From Syntrophales bacterium (GTDB lineage: Bacteria; Desulfobacterota; Syntrophia; Syntrophales; UBA8958), in contig JALNVY010000145.1 in the NCBI GenBank assembly GCA_023231165.1, positions 1 to 6,239 of the forward strand: 6,239 bases of DNA, given 5' to 3'. A model generated the notes under the pieces. That model saw nothing but the letters and a program-made list of their open reading frames with translations. It was not told where the DNA came from and did no database searches. Positions 1-6,239 of this stretch are shown here, piece after piece (positions within the stretch are counted from its first letter, which is position 1; each line of letters starts with the position of its first letter). The position numbers and the translations under genes were made by a program.

Positions 1-1187
1 CGGCCGTCCTCCTCTTTCGTAATAACCTGGGGTCTGGAAACCATGAATTCGTAATCCTCGCGACGCATAGTTTCAATGATGATCGCCATCTGCAGCTCCC
101 CTCTGCCGCAGACTTCAAAGGCATCGGCCCGTTCCGTAGGTTTCACCTGGAGGGCCACGTTGCGCAGGGTCTCCCGTTCCAATCGCTCGCGGATATGGCG
201 GGAGGTCAGATATTTTCCTTCTCGACCAGCCAGGGGGCCGTTGTTTACATAGAAGATCATCGAAACCGTCGGCTCATCGACCTTGATTCTCGGCAGGGGC
301 CGGGGATCTTCAAGGGCGGAGACTGTATCGCCGATATTGATGTTCGCCACACCGGCAAAAGCAACGATATCCCCAGCTTCAACCTTATCGACGGCAATCC
401 TTTTCATGCCCACAAAGGTGTAGAGAGCTGAAAACCGTATTCCCGGCGTCAAGGCCTTTTCACCACAGAGTGTGTAAGATCGGTTCATCTCCAGGATACC
501 GTTCATCAGGCGACCAATGGCGATCTGGCCTACATAGGGATCGTAGTCGAGAGTCGTCAGCAGAAACTGAGGCGGCGCCTCATCGTCCCCTTCAGGAGGG
601 GGAATCGTCGTCAGGATAGTCTCGAAAAGGGGTCGTAGGTCCGTCGAGTCGTCTCCCTGTTTGCGATGGGCCACCCCCCGCTTGGCTTGGGTGAAGAGGA
701 TGGGAAATTCGATCTGCTCCTCCGTCGCGTCCAGATCGATGAAAAGGTCGTAGACCTCATTGATGACTTCTTCAATTCTGGCATCGCTGCGATCAATCTT
801 ATTAATGACGAGAATGACAGGAATTTTCTTGGCCAAGGCCTTCTTGAGGACGAAGCGAGTCTGGGGCAACGGCCCTTCGCTCGCATCGACGAGGAGGATC
901 GCCCCATCCACCATATTGAAACTCCGCTCGACCTCGCCGCCAAAATCGGCATGTCCGGGCGTATCAACGATATTGATTTTCACATCTCCAAAGCGAATGG
1001 CGGTATTCTTGGCCATGATCGTGATTCCCCGTTCCCGTTCGAGATCGAGGGAATCCATCACCCGCTCCTCCACAACCTGATGTTCACGAAACGTACCGGT
1101 CTGTCTCATCATGCCATCCACGAGCGTCGTCTTGCCATGATCGACATGAGAGATAATGGCGATATTTCTTATGTTCTGTTTCTGCAA
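1..1187 (-). CDS. typA: TypA/BipA ribosome-associated translational GTPase (C-terminal part beyond the left edge)
   Basis: This is a translation-factor GTPase of the EF-G/LepA group that binds the 70S ribosome and is linked in known bacteria to stress, cold growth and ribosome assembly; it acts in the cytoplasm. Reading from the minus-strand TTG, the G domain is complete: P-loop HVDHGKT (residues 14-20), RERGITI switch I (51-57), DTPGH (75-79) and NKID (129-132). The TypA-typical stretch FGGEVER (82-88) and PQTRFV (108-113) separate it from EF-G and LepA. The EF-Tu-like domain II follows (about 200-300), then the start of domain III with SVDEPTVSM-like and GRGEL sequences. 395 complete codons lie in the window, about two thirds of the usual 600-615 residues; there is no frameshift. 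The G5 position reads TQAK where SA-type motifs are usual. The start is TTG at 1187-1185 because an in-frame TAA stands four codons upstream. It is divergent from pta. Confidence 0.97.
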   Translation of the reverse strand, partial: MQKQNIRNIAIISHVDHGKTTLVDGMMRQTGTFREHQVVEERVMDSLDLERERGITIMAKNTAIRFGDVKINIVDTPGHADFGGEVERSFNMVDGAILLVDASEGPLPQTRFVLKKALAKKIPVILVINKIDRSDARIEEVINEVYDLFIDLDATEEQIEFPILFTQAKRGVAHRKQGDDSTDLRPLFETILTTIPPPEGDDEAPPQFLLTTLDYDPYVGQIAIGRLMNGILEMNRSYTLCGEKALTPGIRFSALYTFVGMKRIAVDKVEAGDIVAFAGVANINIGDTVSALEDPRPLPRIKVDEPTVSMIFYVNNGPLAGREGKYLTSRHIRERLERETLRNVALQVKPTERADAFEVCGRGELQMAIIIETMRREDYEFMVSRPQVITKEEDG

Positions 1188-1195
1188 CCTGTATT

Positions 1196-1201
1196 TCCTT
1201 T
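1196..1201 (-). promoter_or_regulatory. Ribosome binding site that fixes the TTG start of typA
   Basis: On the minus strand AAAGGA lies eight bases before the TTG at 1187-1185. An in-frame TAA codon closes the frame directly upstream, and the codons between it and TTG (AGG, AAA, TAC, AGG) cannot initiate. The protein from this TTG begins with QKQNIRNIAII, matching the usual TypA N-terminus in length. Visible directly in the sequence; use of the site is inferred. Confidence 0.75.
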
Positions 1202-1307
1202 AACTTTCTCCCACTTTGATTAAATAATTGCGGGTATTTATTGTTTTTCTATAACCTATCACACTTGGCTCCTGAGAAGCAACTTCAATCGGGTAGACCA
1301 TTTCAGT

Positions 1308-1316
1308 ATTATCACA
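1308..1316 (-). promoter_or_regulatory. Candidate extended -10 promoter element for typA
   Basis: Read on the minus strand the sequence is TGTGATAAT: a TGn extension followed by GATAAT, which matches five of six bases of the sigma70 -10 consensus. No good -35 box lies at the normal distance, as tolerated for extended -10 promoters. It would give a leader of roughly 110 bases before the typA TTG. Motif match only. Confidence 0.3.
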
Positions 1317-1324
1317 GTTTTCTC

Positions 1325-1353
1325 TTTACAAGTCGGTCAATTTCACCTATTTT
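1325..1353 (+). promoter_or_regulatory. Candidate sigma70-like promoter for the pta-ettA operon
   Basis: TTTACA (1325-1330) matches five of six bases of the -35 consensus. After a 17-base spacer comes TATTTT (1348-1353), four of six for the -10 box. Transcription would begin near 1360, giving a leader of about 50 bases before pta. One copy of the repeated CGGTCAA lies in the spacer (1334-1340). The match is modest and the region is AT-rich, so a chance match is quite possible. Confidence 0.3.
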
Positions 1354-1395
1354 CCTTAAGTAAACCCATCCCGGTCAAGACCAATTACGATTGCC

Positions 1396-1402
1396 AGGGG
1401 AG
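1396..1402 (+). promoter_or_regulatory. Ribosome binding site that decides the ATG start of pta
   Basis: AGGGGAG lies six bases before ATG at 1409. The in-frame TTG at 1391, which would add six residues, sits upstream of this site and would place the Shine-Dalgarno sequence inside the coding region, so ATG 1409 is preferred. Confidence 0.8.
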
Positions 1403-1408
1403 TACAAA

Positions 1409-3502
1409 ATGACTAAAGGCGTTTATATTGCAGCGGTCGAGGAGCACAGCGGTAAATCCCTTATCGTGCTTGGCTTGATGGACGCGATTCTGAATTACCT
1501 TCCCAAGGTAGGTTACTTCAAGCCCATAATAACGATCGACGCCAAGCAAGAAAAGGATCCCCATATCCAGTTGATCTTGAAGCGTTTCAATATGTCCATA
1601 TCATATGAAGAAGCTTATGGATTTTCCGGTAAAGAGGTTGCCGATCACTCGACTAATAAGTCGGATATCGTCGTTATCGACACCCTAATTGAAAAATATA
1701 AAAAAATGGAAGATCAATACGATTTTACCATCGTCGAGGGGACGGATTACATGGGGAAAGGGGCTATTTTTGAGTTTGACGCCAATATCCTTATCCCTAA
1801 GAACCTCGGCATTCCAGTCATTATGGTCGTCTCCGCAGAAAACAAAACTGTTGAGGATGTTGCCAAATTTACCCTTGCTGCCTACGAAGGCTTTAAAAAT
1901 GGTAACGTAGAGGTGCTGGCCGTCATGATAAACCGGACGCAAGAAGACCAGCTTCAGGAAATGGCGTCTTCTATCCTTAACTTCTTGCCGCAAACAACAA
2001 TTCTGTCAGTTATTCCCGAAAGCGGCAAGCTCAACAGCCCAACCTTCAGGGAAGTCCACGACAGCCTGGGAGCCAAGGCCCTGTTCGGAATCAGCCGGCA
2101 CGACAACCCTGTGGATCATACCATTGTCGGGGCCATGCAGTTGCACCACTTTCTTGATCATATCAAAGATAATACCCTGATCGTTACCCCTGGCGATCGC
2201 TCGGACATTATTATCGGGGCGCTCCAGGCTAACCTTTCTTGGCATTATCCGCGTCTGGCCGGAATTATGTTGACCGGCGGTTTTGAACCGGAGCCGGCTG
2301 TTTCCAAATTGATCGAAGGCCTGCAAACGGTTGCCCCCATCAGCGTCGTCTCCATGGGAACCTATGACGCGGCCAACCAAGTCGGTTCCATCCGTTCTGA
2401 GATATATGCCGATAATACCCGTAAGGTTGAACTGGCCATCCGGACATTCGAGGAACACGTTGATCTGAAAGCCTTGGGAGAGCGGCTGACAACATTCAAG
2501 CACAAAGGAATGACGCCCCACATGTTCCAATATGAAATTGTCAAAAGGGCGCGTTGTCAGAAACGTCATATAGTTCTTCCAGAGGGAAATGACGATCGGG
2601 TGCTTACTGCCGCCGCCCGCCTTATCGAGCAGGACATTGTTGAACTCACAATCTTTGGCTATAGCAACGAGATTTTATCCGCAGCGAAACGTCTAGGCAT
2701 CCGCCTTACCGCTGACAATGTTCATATTATTCAACCCACCGATTCGGATTTATATCCGGAATTTGTGGATACCCTCTATGAACTGCGGAAAGGAAAAAAT
2801 GTGACGCGGGAAATGGCCCGGGATCTCATGACGGACGGTTCCTATTTTGGGACGATGATGGTATATAAAGGCATAGCCGACGGGATGGTTTCGGGAGCTA
2901 TTAACACCACCCAGCATACCATCATCCCGGCTCTCCAGTTCGTTAAAACCAAACCCGGGATTGCGATTGTTTCGTCTGTCTTTTTTATGTGTATGGCGGA
3001 CCGGGTCTTGGTCTTCGGTGATTGCGCCGTCAATCCCGATCCCACCTCCGAAAATCTGGCCGATATTGCCATTTCTTCGGCGGAAAGTGCGTCGTTTTTC
3101 GGCATTGAACCAAAAATTGCCATGCTCTCCTACTCCTCCGGGGCCTCCGGAGTCGGCGACGATGTGGAAAAGGTGCGCAAGGCAACAGAACTCGTCAAGC
3201 TGCGACGTCCGGACCTGAAGATCGCCGGACCCATTCAGTATGACGCTGCCGTAGACCCCGCCGTGGGTGCTCAAAAGATGCCTGGTTCGGATGTAGCGGG
3301 TCAGGCCAGCGTCCTTATCTTCCCGGACCTGAATACGGGAAACAATACCTATAAGGCTGTCCAGCGGGAAACAGGAGCCGTAGCTATCGGACCCATGCTC
3401 CAGGGACTGAACAAACCGGTGAACGACCTGAGCCGGGGATGCACGGTCGGGGATATCTTCAATACCGTCGTCATCACCGCCATTCAGAGCCAGACGATAT
3501 AA
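1409..3502 (+). CDS. pta: Phosphate acetyltransferase, long three-domain form
   Basis: It catalyses acetyl-CoA + phosphate to acetyl phosphate + CoA in the cytoplasm, the step before acetate kinase in acetate formation or, reversed, in acetate activation. The 697-residue product matches the long Pta class. Residues about 1-200 form a BioD-like P-loop domain beginning with EEHSGKS (11-17). A DRTGG domain follows (about 215-325), with DRSDI at 263-267 and TGG at 289-291. The catalytic PTA/PTB domain is about 368-697, with LPEGNDDR (390-397), DGMVSGA (491-497), a VNPDPT block, FPDLNTGN and NDLSRGCTVGD. In the last, Ser675, Arg676 and Asp682 align with Ser309, Arg310 and Asp316 of the Methanosarcina thermophila enzyme. 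All key residues appear intact. The start is ATG with a strong Shine-Dalgarno; an in-frame TTG at 1391 is the alternative. ettA follows after 21 bases, probably on the same transcript. No ackA is in view. Confidence 0.97.
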   Translation: MTKGVYIAAVEEHSGKSLIVLGLMDAILNYLPKVGYFKPIITIDAKQEKDPHIQLILKRFNMSISYEEAYGFSGKEVADHSTNKSDIVVIDTLIEKYKKMEDQYDFTIVEGTDYMGKGAIFEFDANILIPKNLGIPVIMVVSAENKTVEDVAKFTLAAYEGFKNGNVEVLAVMINRTQEDQLQEMASSILNFLPQTTILSVIPESGKLNSPTFREVHDSLGAKALFGISRHDNPVDHTIVGAMQLHHFLDHIKDNTLIVTPGDRSDIIIGALQANLSWHYPRLAGIMLTGGFEPEPAVSKLIEGLQTVAPISVVSMGTYDAANQVGSIRSEIYADNTRKVELAIRTFEEHVDLKALGERLTTFKHKGMTPHMFQYEIVKRARCQKRHIVLPEGNDDRVLTAAARLIEQDIVELTIFGYSNEILSAAKRLGIRLTADNVHIIQPTDSDLYPEFVDTLYELRKGKNVTREMARDLMTDGSYFGTMMVYKGIADGMVSGAINTTQHTIIPALQFVKTKPGIAIVSSVFFMCMADRVLVFGDCAVNPDPTSENLADIAISSAESASFFGIEPKIAMLSYSSGASGVGDDVEKVRKATELVKLRRPDLKIAGPIQYDAAVDPAVGAQKMPGSDVAGQASVLIFPDLNTGNNTYKAVQRETGAVAIGPMLQGLNKPVNDLSRGCTVGDIFNTVVITAIQSQTI

Positions 3503-3504
3503 AT

Positions 3505-3513
3505 AAAGAGAGG
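3505..3513 (+). promoter_or_regulatory. Ribosome binding site of ettA
   Basis: AAAGAGAGG lies in the 21-base gap after the pta stop, ten bases before the ettA ATG at 3524. This supports independent initiation on a shared transcript and the ATG at 3524 over the internal Met12. Confidence 0.65.
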
Positions 3514-3523
3514 CATTGCTTTT

Positions 3524-5209
3524 ATGGCTACAGAAGGAAACAAGATTATCTATTCCATGATCGGGGTAAGTAAATTTTATGAAAAGCGGGCCGTCCTTAA
3601 AGACATTTCCCTTTCCTATTTTTACGGGGCCAAGATCGGCGTCCTGGGATTGAACGGATCAGGCAAGAGCTCGCTCCTGTGCATCCTGGCCGGTGTGGAT
3701 AAGGACTTTAACGGGAAAACCATCATATCCCCGGGACTCACCGTCGGTTTTTTGGAACAGGAGCCGATTCTCGACGGGTCGAAGACCGTACGGGAGATTG
3801 TCGAAGAGGGTGTGAAGGATGTCGTCGCCCTCCTTGACGAGTACAACCGGATCAACGAGAAATTTGCCGAACCCATGACGGACGACCAGATGAATACGCT
3901 GATCGAGCGCCAGGGAATGGTGCAGGAAAAACTCGACAACCTCGACGCCTGGGAGCTGGATTCCCGTCTGGAAATGGCGATGGACGCCCTGCGCTGCCCC
4001 GCCGGAGAAACGTCTGTCAAGATCCTGTCGGGGGGAGAAAAGAGACGCGTCGCCCTGTGCCGCCTTCTCTTACAGAAACCGGATATCCTCCTTCTCGATG
4101 AACCGACGAACCATCTGGACGCCGAGACGGTCGCCTGGCTTGAACACCACCTGCAACGGTACGCCGGGACCATTATTGCCGTGACCCACGACCGGTATTT
4201 TCTCGATAATGTGGCCGGTTGGATCTTGGAGCTGGACCGGGGCGTCGGCATTCCCTGGAAGGGCAACTATTCTTCCTGGCTGGAGCAGAAACAGAACCGC
4301 CTGCGCTCCGAAGAAAAGACAGAGTCCCAGCGGCAGAAAACCCTGGAGCGGGAATTGGAATGGATCAGGATGTCGCCTAAAGGGCGGCATGCCAAGGCAA
4401 AGGCCCGCATCACTTCCTATGAAACGCTGTTGGGGCAGGAAGTGGAAAAACAGGATCGGGAGCTCGAAATATATATCCCGCCGGGACCCCGCCTGGGCAA
4501 AGTGGTCATGGAAGCGGAAAACGTCAATAAAGGATACGGCAACCAACTGCTCATGGCGGACATGTCCTTCGCCATCCCGCCCGGGGGGATCGTTGGCGTC
4601 ATCGGACCGAACGGCGCCGGCAAGACCACCCTCTTCCGGATGATTACGGGCCAGGAGACGCCCGATTCAGGAACGATCCGGATTGGTGACACCGTAAAGC
4701 TCGCCTATATGGACCAGAGCCGCGACCATCTCGATTCCGATAAAACCATCTGGGAAATTATCTCGGGTGGTCAGGACATTGTTCAATTGGGAGGTAAACA
4801 AGTAAATTCGAGGGCCTATGTTGCCAGGTTCAACTTCTCCGGTTCAGACCAGCAGAAAAAAGTCGGATTCATGTCCGGGGGCGAGCGAAACCGGGTTCAT
4901 CTGGCCTGTATGCTCAAGGAGGGGGCCAACGTCCTGCTCCTTGATGAACCTACCAACGACCTCGACGTCAATACCATGCGGGCATTAGAAGAGGCCCTGG
5001 AGAATTTTGCCGGTTGCGCCATTGTCATCAGCCATGACCGCTGGTTTCTGGATCGCATCGCCACCCATATCCTGGCCTTTGAAGGGGACAGCCGGGTTGT
5101 CCTGTTTGACGGCAACTACTCGGAATACGAAGAAGACAGAAAAGGACGCCTCGGCATGGAGGCAAACCAGCCCCACCGGATCAAGTACCGTCCGTTGACG
5201 AGGGTTTAA
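3524..5209 (+). CDS. ettA: Energy-dependent translational throttle protein EttA (ABC-F ATPase)
   Basis: EttA is a soluble ABC-F protein that binds the ribosomal E site next to the P-site tRNA and gates the first elongation steps according to the ATP/ADP state. The 561-residue protein has two complete ABC cassettes and no membrane segment. ABC1 has Walker A GLNGSGKSS (42-50), signature LSGGE (168-172), Walker B with catalytic Glu193 and H-loop His222. ABC2 has Walker A GPNGAGKTT (361-369), signature MSGGE (450-454), catalytic Glu475 and His504. The EttA-type arm insertion is about 95-140. The charged helical linker that contacts P-site tRNA is about 250-325 and keeps the basic cluster PKGRHAKAKAR (285-295). 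EGNYSSWLEQK-like sequence and the C-terminal RIKY motif are EttA hallmarks that exclude Uup and drug-resistance ABC-F proteins. Length is close to E. coli EttA (555). It lies 21 bases after pta and 10 before the next gene. Confidence 0.96.
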   Translation: MATEGNKIIYSMIGVSKFYEKRAVLKDISLSYFYGAKIGVLGLNGSGKSSLLCILAGVDKDFNGKTIISPGLTVGFLEQEPILDGSKTVREIVEEGVKDVVALLDEYNRINEKFAEPMTDDQMNTLIERQGMVQEKLDNLDAWELDSRLEMAMDALRCPAGETSVKILSGGEKRRVALCRLLLQKPDILLLDEPTNHLDAETVAWLEHHLQRYAGTIIAVTHDRYFLDNVAGWILELDRGVGIPWKGNYSSWLEQKQNRLRSEEKTESQRQKTLERELEWIRMSPKGRHAKAKARITSYETLLGQEVEKQDRELEIYIPPGPRLGKVVMEAENVNKGYGNQLLMADMSFAIPPGGIVGVIGPNGAGKTTLFRMITGQETPDSGTIRIGDTVKLAYMDQSRDHLDSDKTIWEIISGGQDIVQLGGKQVNSRAYVARFNFSGSDQQKKVGFMSGGERNRVHLACMLKEGANVLLLDEPTNDLDVNTMRALEEALENFAGCAIVISHDRWFLDRIATHILAFEGDSRVVLFDGNYSEYEEDRKGRLGMEANQPHRIKYRPLTRV

Positions 5210-5219
5210 TAAATTCAAT

Positions 5220-6239
5220 ATGGTTAACTTTAAAGAATCTTTGCAGGGATATGCCAGTTCGATCCATGAAACGGTCGTCTGGGAATTGAAGAGCTGGCAA
5301 AAGTTTTTCCGTGAAATGTGGCCGCTCCTGCTCTTATTGCTTGCTGCGCTGGGACTGGCGATCTGGTTTGCCAAGCCGGCGCCGCCAAAACGGGTGTTTA
5401 TGGCTTCCGGGATGGGCGGATCATACCTGGCGCTGGCACAAAAGTATGTTGGATATTTTCGTGAAAACGGTGTCACACTTGAGCTGTTCCCCACCCACGG
5501 CGCCCAGGAAAATCTGGCGCGACTGAAAGATCGCCAAGATCCGGTGCAGGTGGCCTTCGTTCAGGGAGGACTGGTCAAACCGGGCGATACAGCGGGAATA
5601 TTGTCACTCGGCAGCGTTGAGTACGAACCGGTATGGTTCTTCTACCGCCGCGGGGTTATGGCAGAAAATGATGAGGATATCCAACGTGTTCTAAAGATGA
5701 GAATTGCCATCGGGTCGGAGGGTAGCGGGACGCACGCGCAGGCGATGCACATTCTCAAACTCAATGGCGTCGCACCAACCTCTACTTTACTTACCATACC
5801 CAATCACGAGGCCGTACAAGCCCTCCAGCGCGGGGAGATCGATGCCGTGCTTCTAACTGATGGCCTTGAATCAGCCAATATTCAGACCTTAATCAAGGAT
5901 CCGGAAATTCTCCTCGCAAATTTCCAACGGGCGGAGGCGTACACACGGTTGCTGCCGTTTTTCGAGGAATTGAAGATACCGAAAGGCGGTTTTGATTTGG
6001 TGCGCAATTTTCCTCCCCAAGATACGCAGTTGTTAGCAACGACGACCGAACTGTTGATTGATGACCGGATGCATCCCGCGATCCAAATGTTGTTCATGCA
6101 GGCGGCTCAAGAAATCAACGGAAAGGAAAGCTATTTTGCCCAGCGCGGTGAATTCCCTTCGTTCAAAGATCCGATTGTGCCGGAGAGTAAAGTGGCGGTT
6201 CATTTTCATCAAAAGGGCCCTCCTTTTTTAATGCATTAC
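5220..6239 (+). CDS. Membrane-anchored TAXI-family (TRAP-associated) solute-binding-like protein, 3' end beyond the right edge
   Basis: The open frame runs 340 codons from ATG 5220 to the last base with no stop. After a cytoplasmic-looking N-terminus (1-33), residues 34-51 form one hydrophobic helix (WPLLLLLLAALGLAIWF) followed by KPAPPKR, which looks like an uncleaved anchor and not a signal peptide with a cleavage site. From residue 58 the sequence resembles TAXI/NMT1-like periplasmic binding proteins: ASGMGGSYLALAQ (62-74), the ELFPTHGAQENLARL stretch, VAFVQGG, and GSEGSGTHAQAM (165-176), a typical TAXI ligand-loop block. Such proteins normally bind carboxylates or amino acids for TRAP permeases. 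The final GPPFLMHY resembles anchored members that continue into C-terminal membrane helices, so perhaps 100 residues are missing; that is from memory of the family. It starts 10 bases after ettA without a good Shine-Dalgarno, suggesting translational coupling. Substrate and partner are unknown; a sensing role is possible. Confidence 0.8.
   Translation, partial: MVNFKESLQGYASSIHETVVWELKSWQKFFREMWPLLLLLLAALGLAIWFAKPAPPKRVFMASGMGGSYLALAQKYVGYFRENGVTLELFPTHGAQENLARLKDRQDPVQVAFVQGGLVKPGDTAGILSLGSVEYEPVWFFYRRGVMAENDEDIQRVLKMRIAIGSEGSGTHAQAMHILKLNGVAPTSTLLTIPNHEAVQALQRGEIDAVLLTDGLESANIQTLIKDPEILLANFQRAEAYTRLLPFFEELKIPKGGFDLVRNFPPQDTQLLATTTELLIDDRMHPAIQMLFMQAAQEINGKESYFAQRGEFPSFKDPIVPESKVAVHFHQKGPPFLMHY

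Larger units (their letters stand above)
1188..1408. other. Divergent intergenic region between typA and pta
   Basis: This 221-base non-coding stretch is AT-richer than its flanks and separates the divergent typA and pta starts, so it should contain promoters for both. I see a weak sigma70-like candidate for each direction (listed separately). The heptamer CGGTCAA occurs twice (1334-1340 and 1372-1378), the second inside a small inverted repeat GGTC-AA-GACC (1373-1382). I see no strong hairpin with a U tract, no recognisable riboswitch, no tRNA and no credible small gene. The short repeats may be chance. Confidence 0.7.

Noticed and set aside
666..1223. 185-codon plus-strand open frame opposite typA
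   Set aside because: It is fully antisense to the conserved G domain of typA and has no recognisable motif. It is a complementary-strand shadow.
1268..1280. Small hairpin (GCTTC-tca-GGAGC on the minus strand) in the typA leader
   Set aside because: It has only a five-pair stem including one G-U pair and no following U tract. This is too weak to call a terminator or riboswitch.
1391..1408. TTG start giving a six-residue extension of Pta
   Set aside because: The strong AGGGGAG site at 1396-1402 lies inside the extension and is correctly spaced for ATG 1409.
2006..2569. 187-codon minus-strand open frame inside pta
   Set aside because: It is antisense to the conserved pta reading frame, with no recognisable family signature and no promoter context.
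2750..3274. 174-codon minus-strand open frame inside pta
   Set aside because: It is antisense to the catalytic domain of pta. Its glycine-rich composition follows from the complementary codons.
3622..4266. 214-codon minus-strand open frame inside ettA
   Set aside because: It is rich in Ser and Arg, as expected of the complement of a real gene, and it lies wholly opposite the conserved ABC1 cassette.
3524..5209. Possible antibiotic-resistance ABC-F protein or transporter ATPase
   Set aside because: The arm, linker and C-terminal sequence match EttA closely along the whole length, and there is no membrane partner gene of the ABC type.

Overview
The window looks like an ordinary chromosomal segment of a Gram-negative bacterium with moderate GC. 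The gene types (a long three-domain Pta, a membrane-anchored TAXI-type binding protein, EttA, TypA/BipA) and the protein style suggest a deltaproteobacterium (Desulfobacterota), possibly a Syntrophales-like anaerobe. That placement is an inference from recalled family resemblance, not from a search. No mobile element, CRISPR array, tRNA, rRNA or phage gene was found.

Layout. The minus strand from the left edge to 1187 holds most of a typA/bipA gene, coding for a ribosome-associated translational GTPase. Its C-terminal third lies beyond the left edge. A 221-base divergent intergenic region (1188-1408) follows and carries weak promoter candidates for both directions. Three plus-strand genes then run head to tail with very short gaps: pta (1409-3502, phosphate acetyltransferase), 21 bases, ettA (3524-5209, ABC-F translational throttle ATPase), 10 bases, and a membrane-anchored TAXI-family solute-binding-like protein (from 5220) that is still open at the right edge. 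No terminator-like hairpin is visible between the plus-strand genes, so they are probably one transcript.

How the genes may work together. Pta interconverts acetyl-CoA and acetyl phosphate, a step that normally feeds ATP formation through acetate kinase; no ackA is visible here. EttA gates entry of the ribosome into elongation according to the ATP/ADP state. TypA/BipA is a stress-linked ribosomal GTPase, transcribed divergently. The grouping therefore places acyl-phosphate energy metabolism beside two nucleotide-dependent ribosome factors. A functional link is plausible but unproven. The least understood gene is the TAXI-like protein: it has an N-terminal transmembrane anchor instead of a cleavable signal peptide, and no TRAP permease gene is visible.

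I did not find convincing evidence for a new biological system. The points worth a second look are the orphan TAXI protein and its operon position, the retained P-loop-like motif in the Pta N-terminal domain, and the TTG start of typA.
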